Positions 34,746 through 42,898 of a stretch of 64,000 nucleotides of DNA are shown here, piece by piece. A program made the translations under genes and the position numbers. How positions within the stretch are numbered: the stretch's first letter is position 1; every line of letters begins with the position of its first letter. The notes beneath the pieces were generated by a model. The model ran no database searches, was not told where the DNA came from, and saw only the letters and a program-made list of their open reading frames with translations. The stretch is from an uncultured Ruminococcus sp. (GTDB lineage Bacteria; Bacillota; Clostridia; Oscillospirales; Acutalibacteraceae): the NCBI GenBank assembly GCA_902785365.1, contig CACZYC010000009.1, positions 1 through 64,000 of the forward strand, in the 5' to 3' direction.

Positions 34746-34856
34746 TCACCTAATAGCCAAAAAATCTCACCAAAATTATCATTCGGTATTTATGAATATT
34801 GCACATAGTTCAAGGCTATAAAAGCAAAAAGGCAGGGATAATCCCTGCCCGATTCA

Positions 34857-35249
34857 TTACATCAGACTTTCGCCCTCGCCCATTACGGGGATGTCTACGG
34901 CTGTGGCGTCCTCAAGGTGGAACGTCATCAGCTTGTTGCCCGTCTGCTCGTTATAGACAGCTTCGAGGTGCGATTCGCGTATCATCTACTCGGCGTATTT
35001 GTAATCAGTCTCGAACACCGCCTTACCCGTGTAACGGAGCCAATGGCCGTCGGGCTTGCACGCGACAATCTCAACCAGAGGGTTAGCCTGCATCTGCCTG
35101 TAAACCTCCTTGAAGTCGCCCACGCCGAAAATCAGCTTTCCGTCCTCCTCGATAAACGCTCCCAAGGGACGAAGCTTCGGGTGATTGCCGTCAACTGTTG
35201 CCATAAAAAACACGTTTGTTTCAGCAAGAAAATCTCTTACTTTGCTCAT
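34857..35249 (-). pseudogene. Pyridoxamine 5'-phosphate oxidase-like protein with in-frame TAG
   Basis: This flavin-binding split-barrel protein reads MSKVRDFLAETNVFFMATVD, then LRPLGAFIEEDGKLIFG and NPLVEIVACKPDGHWLRYTG. A TAG at 34986-34988 cuts it at 87 residues. The same frame continues without gap as MIRESHLEAVYNEQTGNKL and ends VMGEGESLM, giving a total near 130, the usual family length. A single nonsense change, for instance from a Gln, Lys or Glu codon, explains it. AAGGAG precedes the start. Substrate unknown. Confidence 0.75.
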
Positions 35250-35261
35250 AATTATTCTCCT

Positions 35262-35948
35262 TTATCTTATGAATCTTTTAATGTGTTCAATGTCCGTATT
35301 CGGGAAAAGCCCGCAAAAATGACTGAGGATTCTCTCGTAGGATTCCTCGGGTGTTCTCCCGTAAACCCTGTCTTTAAAGCCGCTGCCCATAAAGACCTCG
35401 GGCGTGGAATACTCCGCCACTCCCCAGCCGTAGGGCTCGCCTTTCTTGTTCTTCATATACACAAAGTCGCTGATTGTGATGTAGCACTGCGCCTGCAGAC
35501 GGTTCATCACGGTGTCAAAGCCTTTTTCCCCGCCCTTTTTGTAGTTGCCGAGCTCCTTGAGCTTTTTTGAAATTATCGGGGCGTTATCGGCGACGAGGTC
35601 ATAGAGCCTTTTGTCCCTGTACGCGGCAAGCCCGTCGTCAAAACGCGCGTCAAAATCGTAGCCGTCACGGCGGTAATTGGCAAAATCCTCGAACCATTCG
35701 GGGCTTATGTAGCACGCCTTTTTCTCAAAAAACTTGCCGTAGGCGCAGCCCGTCTCTCTGATGACGGGGCCTTTCCACTCCCACGCGCTCCACTCGCCCG
35801 TGTCGCTGTGCCACCAGCAGTCGGGGGTGATGTGCTCCTCGATTGAAAAGCCCTCTATTGAGTTTTCGAAGAAAGGCAGAAATCCGTACTCATTGATAAG
35901 TTCAATCAAGTCGGATTTGCTCTGTATCAAAAAGTTTCCGAATACCAT
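35262..35948 (-). CDS. AlkZ-related protein, function unknown
   Basis: The 228-residue protein is rich in Trp and aromatic residues. Motifs FLPFFENSIEGFSIEEH, WEWKGPVIRETGCAYGKFF and FANYRRDGYDFDARFDDGL match what I know as AlkZ-related proteins of Firmicutes, distant relatives of winged-helix DNA glycosylases. No signal peptide or membrane segment is visible. The start overlaps the TAA of the acetyltransferase region by spacing of one base, so it is probably translated after it. A DNA-repair role is not demonstrated. Confidence 0.65.
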   Translation of the reverse strand: MVFGNFLIQSKSDLIELINEYGFLPFFENSIEGFSIEEHITPDCWWHSDTGEWSAWEWKGPVIRETGCAYGKFFEKKACYISPEWFEDFANYRRDGYDFDARFDDGLAAYRDKRLYDLVADNAPIISKKLKELGNYKKGGEKGFDTVMNRLQAQCYITISDFVYMKNKKGEPYGWGVAEYSTPEVFMGSGFKDRVYGRTPEESYERILSHFCGLFPNTDIEHIKRFIR

Positions 35949-35949
35949 T

Positions 35950-36393
35950 TTAATCCAATCTCTTTTTCATTCGCACGCAGTCAAATTTCCAGCTTTTGAA
36001 CACCTTGTCGCTCTCGCGGGTGTAATCTTGCTTTTCGTAGAAGCCGACGGCTTCAAGTCTGCTGTCGATTACAACCTCTTGATAACCGAGTTCCTTTATC
36101 CACTTTTCAGCTTCACTTATTGCCATACTGCCGAGGTGCTTTCCCCTGTAATCGGGAAGAACAACCACGCGCCCCAACAGCACACGTTCCCCGCTGAGTT
36201 CGTAGAACCTGCAGGTGGCGACGGGGTACTCGTCGTCGAGGAGCACTATATACTTGCTCCTGTCGCCGTCGTAGTCGTCGAATTCCTCGCGCAGAGAAAT
36301 ATGGTGCTGACGGTTCATTCCCTCGATTCTGACGGAATACGCGCCCGCTTTCTGCCATGTCTGAGTAGCTCTCAGCACTTTGATATCATTCAT
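35950..36393 (-). CDS. GNAT family N-acetyltransferase
   Basis: This is an acetyl-CoA-dependent acetyltransferase of 147 residues. The acetyl-CoA loop is VVVLPDYRGKHLGSMAISEA, and the C-terminal segment GYQEVVIDSRLEAVGFYEKQ is typical of the ElaA/GNAT type. The start at 36393 (MNDIKVLRATQ) has AAGGTG 8 bases upstream; the long N-terminal extension to 36768 only overlaps nadE antisense and is rejected. Substrate unknown. It is divergent from nadE. Confidence 0.85.
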   Translation of the reverse strand: MNDIKVLRATQTWQKAGAYSVRIEGMNRQHHISLREEFDDYDGDRSKYIVLLDDEYPVATCRFYELSGERVLLGRVVVLPDYRGKHLGSMAISEAEKWIKELGYQEVVIDSRLEAVGFYEKQDYTRESDKVFKSWKFDCVRMKKRLD

Positions 36394-36462
36394 AAAAACA
36401 CCTTCATCAAAATTACAATTTATAGAATAGCAGAAAAAATTCGGTTTGTCCATAAAAAAACA

Positions 36463-36491
36463 TTGACTTGTCCCTGCCGATGTAGTATTAT
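36463..36491 (+). promoter_or_regulatory. Promoter of nadE
   Basis: TTGACT (36463-36468), 17 bases, TATTAT (36486-36491), about 39 bases before the ATG at 36530. Confidence 0.7.
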
Positions 36492-36529
36492 CATATTGTA
36501 AAAGCATTTCAGAGAAGGTGAGGACAACT

Positions 36530-37270
36530 ATGTTTAACGCTGAAAAAGTTAAAAACGAATGTGTACAGTGGATAAGAGATTTCTTTGAACAAAACGGCAA
36601 AGGGTGCAATGCCGTGGTGGGCATCTCGGGCGGAAAGGACAGCTCGATTGTAGCCGCGTTATGTGTTGAGGCGCTCGGCAGAGACAAGGTTATCGGCGTG
36701 CTTATGCCCAACGGCGAGCAGTCGGATATCGACAAGGCAAAGCTCCTTGTAGACACCCTGGGAATCAAGCACTATATAATCAACATAAAGGACGCGTATG
36801 ACGGACTTGTCAAAAATCTTCCGTTCGAGATAAGCGAGCAGACGCGCCAGAACCTCCCGCCGAGAATCCGTATGGCGACTTTATACTCGGTTTCCCAGAG
36901 CCACAACGGACGCGTAGCAAACACCTGTAACCTCAGCGAGGACTGGGTGGGTTACTCCACACGCTACGGCGACAGTGTGGGCGATTTCAGCCCGTGCTCA
37001 TACCTCACGGTTGACGAAATGAAGCAGATAGGCAGACTTATCGGATTGCCCTCGGAGCTTGTTGACAAGGTACCCAGCGACGGTCTTTGCGGCAAAACCG
37101 ATGAGGACAACCTCGGCTTCACCTATGCCGAGCTCGACAGGTATATCCGCACCGGCGAGATTGACAACGCCGAGCACAAGGAGCTTATAGACCGCAAGCA
37201 CAAGCTGAATCTCTTTAAGCTTCAGCTGATGCCCGCGTTTAATCCTCAGCTTGAGACTAAAACGGAATAA
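36530..37270 (+). CDS. nadE: NH3-dependent NAD+ synthetase
   Basis: This enzyme makes NAD from deamido-NAD and ammonia with ATP. The PP-loop GISGGKDSSIVAALC is at about residue 34. PNGEQSDIDKAKLLVDTLGI, NTCNLSEDWVGYSTRYGD and the lid segment KVPSDGLCGKTDEDNLGFTY follow. It is the short form without a glutaminase domain. The ATG at 36530 follows GAGG; a GTG at 36518 would place this site inside the gene. It is monocistronic with its own terminator. Confidence 0.95.
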   Translation: MFNAEKVKNECVQWIRDFFEQNGKGCNAVVGISGGKDSSIVAALCVEALGRDKVIGVLMPNGEQSDIDKAKLLVDTLGIKHYIINIKDAYDGLVKNLPFEISEQTRQNLPPRIRMATLYSVSQSHNGRVANTCNLSEDWVGYSTRYGDSVGDFSPCSYLTVDEMKQIGRLIGLPSELVDKVPSDGLCGKTDEDNLGFTYAELDRYIRTGEIDNAEHKELIDRKHKLNLFKLQLMPAFNPQLETKTE

Positions 37271-37278
37271 AAAGCAAT

Positions 37279-37312
37279 CCCCCGACTTATCATTGACAGG
37301 TCGGGGGTTTTT
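37279..37312 (+). terminator. Terminator of nadE
   Basis: CCCCCGAC-TTATCATTGACAG-GTCGGGGGTTTTTGTG, 8 bases after the stop. Confidence 0.9.
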
Positions 37313-37450
37313 GTGTGTTTATCAAAAAATCCCTATTGGAGGTTTGTGCTTTGCACAAAGCGCGCTGAAAGTTCGCTCCATCTTGCGAGAAGTTCCATCT
37401 CGTTTGTTGGGTTCACGTTAGTGGGATATGTTTCATCATCGCTCCTCCCT

Positions 37451-37478
37451 AAAATTGTCCCACTGGGACAATTTTTTA
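37451..37478 (+). terminator. Short hairpin with T-tract
   Basis: AAAATTGTCCCACTGGGACAATTTTTTAA is a clean intrinsic-terminator-like stem in the nadE-tRNA gap. The flanking 37313-37450 holds GTGCTTTGCACAAAGC and no recognisable gene. Confidence 0.6.
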
Positions 37479-37484
37479 ACGGTC

Positions 37485-37574
37485 GGCTTCGAGTCCCTTT
37501 CAGCGCGCGGCACGCAAAAAAGGCAGTCCATTTGGACTGCCTTTATGCGTGGCGCGCTGAAAGGGACTCGAACC
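37485..37574. repeat. Long imperfect inverted repeat built from the tRNA-Arg 3' end
   Basis: The left arm (about 37488-37530) begins TTCGAGTCCCTTTCAGCGCG, runs through GGCACGC and ends AAAGGCAGTCCA. The right arm (about 37533-37572) is its reverse complement apart from a two-base insertion and small A-run differences, and contains the 3' half of the tRNA-Arg gene plus its terminator. The left arm is thus an inverted partial copy of the tRNA end. Confidence 0.8.
37519..37544 (-). terminator. Terminator of tRNA-Arg
   Basis: On the minus strand AAAGGCAGTCC-AAATGG-ACTGCCTTTTTTGC follows the tRNA by about ten bases. Confidence 0.8.
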
Positions 37575-37626
37575 CCCGACCTACTGGTTCGTAGCCAGTC
37601 ACTCTATCCAGCTGAGCTATCAGCGC
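37553..37626 (-). tRNA. tRNA-Arg (anticodon ACG)
   Basis: The acceptor pair GCGCTGA/TCAGCGC is perfect. The D-arm is GCTCAGCTGGATAGAGT and the anticodon arm ACTGG-CTACGAA-CCAGT gives anticodon ACG, read as ICG after deamination. The T-arm includes GGTTCGAGTCC. CCA is not encoded. It is followed by its own terminator. Confidence 0.95.
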
Positions 37627-37685
37627 GTATCGGGCGGATTTTCCGCCCGTATATAATAACACTTTTTACTTAAAAATGCAAGGGT

Positions 37686-39095
37686 TTATTTAAAATTGTT
37701 ATAAAAAGCGAAGAACGCGCGGTATGTTTCGTATACGTCAACTTTGCTGATAATCTCAAAAGGAGCGTGCATAGACAGTACGGCTACGCCTAAATCCACA
37801 ACATCAACATTCATATTCGCGACATACTTGGCGATTGTTCCGCCGCCGCCGTTGTCAACCTTGCCCAGCTCTCCTACCTGCCACATAACGCCTTCTTTTT
37901 CGAGCATTGTGCGGATTTCGCCCATATACTCAGCGGAAGCGTCGGAAGTGTCGTACTTTCCGCCGTGACCTGTGTACTTGGAAATTATAACGCCCTGATT
38001 GATATAGCTGGCGTTCTTGGGCTCGTAGGCGCTCGCGTAAATCGGGTCGAAAGCGGCGTTTACATCGGCTGACAAACACTTGCTCTTTGAGAGCACACGG
38101 TAGCCGTCTACACCGTCGACCTTTGCGAGGTCATATACAAAATATCTGAGGAAATCGCTCTGCATACCAGTGTTGCCGTCGGAGCCTGTCTCCTCTTTAT
38201 CGGTGAGGTATGTGATACAGGTGCGCTCGGGCATTTCGGTATTGAGAGCCGCCATCAAAGCGGGATACGCGCAAACTTTATCGTCGTGGCCGTAACCGCC
38301 TATCATACTGCGGTCAAAGCCGATATCACGGCTTTTCTGGGCGGGCACAAAGCACAGCTCAGCCGAGAGGAAGTCACTCTCGGTAATGCCGTATTTTTCG
38401 TTTAATATTTTCATTACATTGAGCTTTACAAGGTCGCCTTCTTCATCGTCGGTATCAATGGGGTGCGAGCCTATGAGCACGTTGAGGTTTTCACCCTCGA
38501 TAGCCTGAGCGAGCTTTTTGGTTGCCTGCTCTTTGGCAAGGTGCGGGAGCAAGTCGGTGATACAGAAACAGGGTTCGCTCTCATCCACGCCGATTTTGAT
38601 ATCAACCTTTTCGCCGCCTACCTTTACGACTGTACCGTGAAGCGCGAGGGGCATAACTGTCCACTGGTACTTCTTGATGCCGCCGTAGTAGTGTGTTTTG
38701 AAGTAAGCGAGAGAATTGTCCTCATAAAGCGGGTTGGGCTTTAAGTCAACACGCGGAGAGTCGATATGAGCGATTGAGAACATTACTCCGTCCTTTGTAC
38801 CGTTCTTTCCTATTACAGCGAGAGCAATAGCCTTGTCGCGGTTGATATAGTATACCTTATCGCCCGCCTTGTACTGCTTATCCTGCTCAAACTCCACAAA
38901 TCCGTTCTCCTTGGCGAGCTTCAGCGAATACTGAACCGCCTCGCGCTCTACGGGTGAATTATCAAGAAATTTCTTGTATCCCTCACAGAACTCGTCTGCC
39001 TTTTTTACGGTATCGGCGGATACTGCCGCCATACCTTTTTTTGAGGGCATAAAGAGTTTTTCTTTAAGTTCTTTGGTTTTATTTTTTTCAGCCAT
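37686..39095 (-). CDS. M18 family aminopeptidase (aspartyl aminopeptidase type)
   Basis: This cytosolic dinuclear-zinc aminopeptidase has 469 residues. Metal ligands appear in AHIDSPRVDLKPNPLYEDNS, the acidic catalytic pair in TDKEETGSDGNTGMQSDF, and a late His in SKYTGHGGKYDTSDA and VLSMHAPFEI. The N-terminal 30 residues are a charged helix. GGAGGAAT precedes the ATG. Substrate is probably N-terminal acidic or neutral residues of peptides. It is upstream of nothing on its strand apart from the tRNA. Confidence 0.93.
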   Translation of the reverse strand: MAEKNKTKELKEKLFMPSKKGMAAVSADTVKKADEFCEGYKKFLDNSPVEREAVQYSLKLAKENGFVEFEQDKQYKAGDKVYYINRDKAIALAVIGKNGTKDGVMFSIAHIDSPRVDLKPNPLYEDNSLAYFKTHYYGGIKKYQWTVMPLALHGTVVKVGGEKVDIKIGVDESEPCFCITDLLPHLAKEQATKKLAQAIEGENLNVLIGSHPIDTDDEEGDLVKLNVMKILNEKYGITESDFLSAELCFVPAQKSRDIGFDRSMIGGYGHDDKVCAYPALMAALNTEMPERTCITYLTDKEETGSDGNTGMQSDFLRYFVYDLAKVDGVDGYRVLSKSKCLSADVNAAFDPIYASAYEPKNASYINQGVIISKYTGHGGKYDTSDASAEYMGEIRTMLEKEGVMWQVGELGKVDNGGGGTIAKYVANMNVDVVDLGVAVLSMHAPFEIISKVDVYETYRAFFAFYNNFK

Positions 39096-39124
39096 TTTTA
39101 TTCCTCCTGCATTACATTCAAAAA

Positions 39125-39745
39125 CTATTCTTCGCTGAAATACAGCTTTTTATACTTTTCCTCGGCGTCGAGAACCTTTTCCACGTGCTTTTCGGTTTCC
39201 GCGTACGGCACATTGGTGAGCGTCTTGCCGTTTGAACTGTACTCGGGATTTTTAAGCCACGCCTTGACATTGTCGGGTCCCGCGTTGTACGCGGCTATGA
39301 CCAGCTTTTCGTCGCCGTCAAATTCCTTGTACAGATAATTTATCAGATATGTACCGAAGTCGATGTTGATTGAGGGGTCATACAAGCCCCCGTCAACATA
39401 ATCTATGCCTCGCAATCTGCACAGCCATTCATAGGTTTCGGGGGTGAGCTGCATAAGCCCTACCGCTCCCGCGGAGCTGACCGCGTCCTTTTTGAAATGA
39501 GATTCGGTGCGAATCATGGCATAAATCAGTTCTTTTTTGACGTTGTGTTCTTCCGAAGCCTTGTCAACATACTCGCTGTACTTTATCGGGTACAGCTTGC
39601 TGCCGATAAACCTCTGAGCCTTTCCGAAATTGCTGACGACTATAAAACCGATAATACCCAGAATCAAAACTACGATTACGAATACTATCAGCTTCCGCTT
39701 GGGATTACGTTTTTTTCGTCTGCCGCGTCTTCTAGTCTGAGCCAA
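39125..39745 (-). CDS. Lytic transglycosylase, SLT domain
   Basis: This membrane-anchored murein lytic transglycosylase has 206 residues. A basic N terminus (RRRGRRKKRNPKRK) precedes one membrane helix (LIVFVIVVLILGIIGFIVV), then the SLT catalytic domain with the Glu in YAMIRTESHFKKDAVSSAGA and the motifs GLMQLTPETYEWL and AAYNAGPDNVKAWL. Its start overlaps the coaE end (39732-39745), so the two are cotranscribed. It acts on peptidoglycan outside the membrane. Confidence 0.93.
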   Translation of the reverse strand: MAQTRRRGRRKKRNPKRKLIVFVIVVLILGIIGFIVVSNFGKAQRFIGSKLYPIKYSEYVDKASEEHNVKKELIYAMIRTESHFKKDAVSSAGAVGLMQLTPETYEWLCRLRGIDYVDGGLYDPSINIDFGTYLINYLYKEFDGDEKLVIAAYNAGPDNVKAWLKNPEYSSNGKTLTNVPYAETEKHVEKVLDAEEKYKKLYFSEE

Positions 39746-40349
39746 ATCGCACCTCTAAAGCTTTTTTAATCTTACTGACCGCTTGTTTCAGCGAACTTAA
39801 ATCGCCGTTGTTCTCTATAACAAAATCGCAGTTATCCCTGAAATACTCGTCCGCAAGCTGCACGCTGATTCTTTCATCAGCCTGCTCGTCTGTCAAGCCG
39901 TCACGTTCCTTTATACGATTCAGACGGACTTCTTTCGGAGCCGTAACAGAAATAACACAGTCGCAAATAACATCCGCGCCGCTCTCAAAAAGCTGGGAAG
40001 CGTCAAACAGAATCCTCTGAGCGCCTGTTTTTGAGATTCGTTTCAGCTCGTCAAAAAACTCAAGCGAAATAAACGGATGAGTAATGCTGTCGAGCAATTT
40101 TTTAGTGTCGTTGCTTTTGAACGCGCGCTCGGCGAGCAAGCCTCTGTTCAGCTTGTTGTTCATTATGATATCATCGCCGAAATTAGCTTTCAGACTCTGA
40201 ATTACAAGCGGATTGTTCAGAATTTCCCGCGCCAGGAAATCCGCGTAAATCACCTCGTAACCGCTATCGCGGAAGAATCGGGCAGCCGCGCTCTTTCCCG
40301 CGCCTGTCGGGCCTGTCAGCCCTATAAGTTTATAGTTTTTCAAGGTCAA
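39732..40349 (-). CDS. coaE: Dephospho-CoA kinase
   Basis: This enzyme carries out the last step of CoA synthesis, phosphorylating the 3' hydroxyl of dephospho-CoA. The P-loop GLTGPTGAGKSAAARFF is followed by YEVIYADFLARE, ITHPFI and the lid segment ERDGLTDEQADERI. The length of 205 is normal. It overlaps the end of the tsaC gene by 20 bases and the start of the transglycosylase gene, within a prfA-tsaC-coaE-SLT operon. Confidence 0.95.
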   Translation of the reverse strand: MTLKNYKLIGLTGPTGAGKSAAARFFRDSGYEVIYADFLAREILNNPLVIQSLKANFGDDIIMNNKLNRGLLAERAFKSNDTKKLLDSITHPFISLEFFDELKRISKTGAQRILFDASQLFESGADVICDCVISVTAPKEVRLNRIKERDGLTDEQADERISVQLADEYFRDNCDFVIENNGDLSSLKQAVSKIKKALEVRFGSD

Positions 40350-41355
40350 TCACCTCAAATCCCGCCGCCCTGATAAGGCGGTTATATATTGCCATTCCGA
40401 CGCCGTCAGCCTTTGGACAGCGCGCGTAAACAATGTCGAAGTTTTCTCGGTCAATCTGTCGGAGCTTGTCAAACAAAACGTGAGCCTGCGACTCGGTATC
40501 GGTCATATCACCGAGCGGGATAGCTCTTACGCTTAGATTATTGACATCATCATTATAGCACAAAGCGGCGACATTTTTGTCGCTTTTGCTGTTTACAAAA
40601 TCTATGTAGCCCTCTCCCCTGACAAGAATCACCCTGGCTTTGGGAGAATAATGCTTGTACTTCATCCCAGGGGAAGCGGCTTTTTCGTTTTTCTCAAGTC
40701 GGTTTAAAACCGCGTCGTCTATGTCGATTTTGCCGATTACACTCTCGATTTGCTCGGGTGTTATGCCGCCGGGGCGCAGTATGCGCGGTGTATCGGGAAC
40801 CATGGTTATGACTGTACTCTCAAGCCCGACTCTGCACTCTCCCCCGTCCACTACGGCGTTAATTCTGCCGTTTAAATCATTCATAACGTGCTCGGCGGTT
40901 GTAGGACTTGGCGAACCGGAGATATTAGCCGACGGAGCCGCCAAAGGCACTCCCGCGGCTTTGATAATCGCTTGCGCTGTTTTGTGCTCGGGGAAGCGTA
41001 TCGCGACTGTGTCGAGCCCCGCGCTGACTTCGGGAGGTACCGCGCTGCCTTTCGGAATTATCATTGTGAGCGGACCGCTCCAGAATTTTTCCGCAAGCAG
41101 TTTTGCTTTTTGCGGAAAGTCGGACACAAGACTGAACCTTTCAATATCATCTATATCCGCTATATGAACAATCAGCGGGTTGTCCATAGGTCTGCCCTTC
41201 GCGCTGAAAATCCGCGCGACCGCCTCACCGTCCAGAGCGTTCGCCGCGAGACCGTAAACCGTCTCTGTGGGTATGCCGACAAGACCTCCGTTTTTCAGGA
41301 TTTCTCCCGCTTGCTTTACATCATATTCGTTGTCACTGAGTAAAAGTGTATTCAT
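40330..41355 (-). CDS. L-threonylcarbamoyladenylate synthase (Sua5/YwlC type)
   Basis: This enzyme makes threonylcarbamoyl-AMP for the t6A modification of tRNAs. The N-terminal YrdC domain has GGLVGIPTETVYGLAANAL, KGRPMDNPLIVHI and the APSANISGSPSPT motif. The linker SPGMKYKHYSP and a C-terminal Sua5 domain (about 225-340) make it the long form. Its ATG shares one base with the prfA stop (TGATG at 41353-41357), indicating coupling. The prfA-tsaC neighbourhood is common in bacteria. Confidence 0.95.
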   Translation of the reverse strand: MNTLLLSDNEYDVKQAGEILKNGGLVGIPTETVYGLAANALDGEAVARIFSAKGRPMDNPLIVHIADIDDIERFSLVSDFPQKAKLLAEKFWSGPLTMIIPKGSAVPPEVSAGLDTVAIRFPEHKTAQAIIKAAGVPLAAPSANISGSPSPTTAEHVMNDLNGRINAVVDGGECRVGLESTVITMVPDTPRILRPGGITPEQIESVIGKIDIDDAVLNRLEKNEKAASPGMKYKHYSPKARVILVRGEGYIDFVNSKSDKNVAALCYNDDVNNLSVRAIPLGDMTDTESQAHVLFDKLRQIDRENFDIVYARCPKADGVGMAIYNRLIRAAGFEVIDLEKL

Positions 41356-42431
41356 CAGTTTTCCATACTTTCTTTCAGCTTCTGAGCTCTGTCAGCCGCG
41401 ACAAGGGCGTCAATAACCTCATCGAGGTTGCCGTTGAGAATATCCTCAAGCTTGTAAAGCGTGAGCCCTATGCGGTGGTCTGTGAGCCTGCCCTGGGGAT
41501 AGTTGTATGTTCTTATGCGCTCGCTTCGGTCGCCCGAGCCTACCTGGCTCTTGCGTTCAGCGGAAATCGCGCTGTCCTGCGCTTCCTGTTTTTCCTGTAA
41601 AAGGCGGGACTTCAGCACCTTGAGCGCCTTGTCCTTGTTTTTGTATTGGCTGCGCTCGTCCTGGCACTCAACAACCATACCTGTGGGCAGGTGAGTAATA
41701 CGGATAGCCGAGGAGGTTTTGTTGATGTGCTGTCCGCCCGCGCCCGAGCTTCTGAAAGTGTCTATCTTTAAATCCTTGGGGTTGATTTCCATTTCGACCT
41801 CGTCCGCTTCGGGAAGAACCGCGACGGTTGTAGTGGAGGTATGAATACGCCCCTGGCTTTCGGTTTCGGGCACACGCTGAACACGGTGCACGCCGCTCTC
41901 GTACTTAAAGCGGCTGTACGCTCCCGAACCGTTTATCATAAACGAAATTTCCTTATATCCGCCGAGCTCGGTTTCGTTGGCGTTAATCAGCTCAATTTTA
42001 AAACCCTTGCTCTCAGCGTACATTGAGTACATTCTGAACAGTACGGCTGAGAACAGCGCGCTCTCCTCGCCGCCCGCTCCGCCGCGGATTTCCACAATTA
42101 CGTTGCGTTCGTCGTTGGGATCCTTTGGCAGAAGCAGGATTTTGAGCTCGTCAGCCAAAACCTCGATATTCTTTTTTGCCTCGTCGAGTTCAATCTGAGC
42201 GAGCTCGCTCAGCTCATCGTCGGCGGAGCTGTCGTTAAGAATCTCAAGGCTGTCGTCGATTGTCTGTTGTGTTTGCTTGTACTCGCGGTACTTGAGCACG
42301 ACGGGCTCGAGCTCGTGGATTTCTTTCATTATTTTCTGATATTCTTCCACGTTTGCCGCTATGTCGGGCTCATAAATCTTTTTATTCAGTTCACTGTATC
42401 GTTTGTCAAAAATCTCTATCTTTTCAAACAT
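41355..42431 (-). CDS. prfA: Peptide chain release factor 1
   Basis: RF1 recognises UAA and UAG stop codons. The GGQ catalytic loop is in [17 protein letters not shown]. The stop-codon recognition Pro-x-Thr region appears in the V-P-E-T-E-S segment of [14 protein letters not shown], which matches the RF1 PxT motif. The length of 358 is normal. It starts 1 base after the DUF951 stop. An intact RF1 means that the TAG interrupting the oxidase-like gene at 34986 should be read as stop. Confidence 0.96.
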   Translation of the reverse strand: MFEKIEIFDKRYSELNKKIYEPDIAANVEEYQKIMKEIHELEPVVLKYREYKQTQQTIDDSLEILNDSSADDELSELAQIELDEAKKNIEVLADELKILLLPKDPNDERNVIVEIRGGAGGEESALFSAVLFRMYSMYAESKGFKIELINANETELGGYKEISFMINGSGAYSRFKYESGVHRVQRVPETESQGRIHTSTTTVAVLPEADEVEMEINPKDLKIDTFRSSGAGGQHINKTSSAIRITHLPTGMVVECQDERSQYKNKDKALKVLKSRLLQEKQEAQDSAISAERKSQVGSGDRSERIRTYNYPQGRLTDHRIGLTLYKLEDILNGNLDEVIDALVAADRAQKLKESMEN

Positions 42432-42432
42432 A

Positions 42433-42609
42433 TTAACTCAGAACTTTCTTAATGCTTTTTTCTACCTTTTTTCTGGGAACCATAACCTCGCGCCCGCAGT
42501 TCTCGCAACGGATTTTGAAGTCCATTCCGACGCGCATAAGCTCAAATGTTTTGCAGCCGCAGGGATGGGGCTTTTTGAGTTCCACTCTGTCGCCGATTTT
42601 TAAATCCAC
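42433..42609 (-). CDS. DUF951 family small protein
   Basis: The 58-residue product begins with GTG ([18 protein letters not shown]) and carries Cys pairs CGC and CENC that look like a zinc-knuckle, then [19 protein letters not shown]. This matches the DUF951 family, found next to translation and cell-division genes in Firmicutes. AAGGTG lies 5 bases before the GTG. It overlaps into the prfA transcript. The function is not known; nucleic-acid binding is plausible from the Cys pattern and basic tail. Confidence 0.88.
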   Translation of the reverse strand: MDLKIGDRVELKKPHPCGCKTFELMRVGMDFKIRCENCGREVMVPRKKVEKSIKKVLS

Positions 42610-42652
42610 ATTATCACCTTATTATAGTATATTTTTTGAAAAATAGCAAATT

Positions 42653-42896
42653 AGCTTTCCCCTGGGGGGAAAGTGATTTTGGCGTTCTCGCAGAGAATGA
42701 CAAAACCGATAGAGGGTCGGCGTTAGTTAGTAATATAGCAATATTGATAGTTCAGTGCACCGACTTTTGTATTTATCCGATTTTGTTCAAACCTTGTTCC
42801 AGTCTGTTAAGAAAACGTAAGATAGGAACACTTTTAAACAAGTGGACCCTCTTCCGTCACGCCTGCGGCGTGCCACCTTCCCCCAAGGGAAGGCTT
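42653..42896 (+). repeat. Nested-palindrome intergenic repeat, copy E (second subfamily)
   Basis: The left outer arm is CTTTCCCCTGGGGGGAAAG and the right is CTTCCCCCAAGGGAAGG, with inner arms AGAGGGTCGGCG and AAGTGGACCCTCTTCC. Variable hairpins are GGCGTTCTCGCAGAGAATG-type at the left and GTCACGCCtgcGGCGTGCC at the right. The middle CACCGACTTTTGTATTTATC is shared with copy F only. Confidence 0.85.
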
Positions 42897-42898
42897 TG

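Noticed and set aside
36394..36768. N-terminal extension of the acetyltransferase
   Set aside because: It overlaps the nadE promoter and 5' end in antisense. A proper ribosome site and family start are at 36393.
37485..37574. Palindrome at tRNA-Arg as an amplification or assembly artefact
   Set aside because: The two arms differ by several substitutions and indels, which a simple chimeric fold-back would not produce; kept as a real inverted repeat pending reads.
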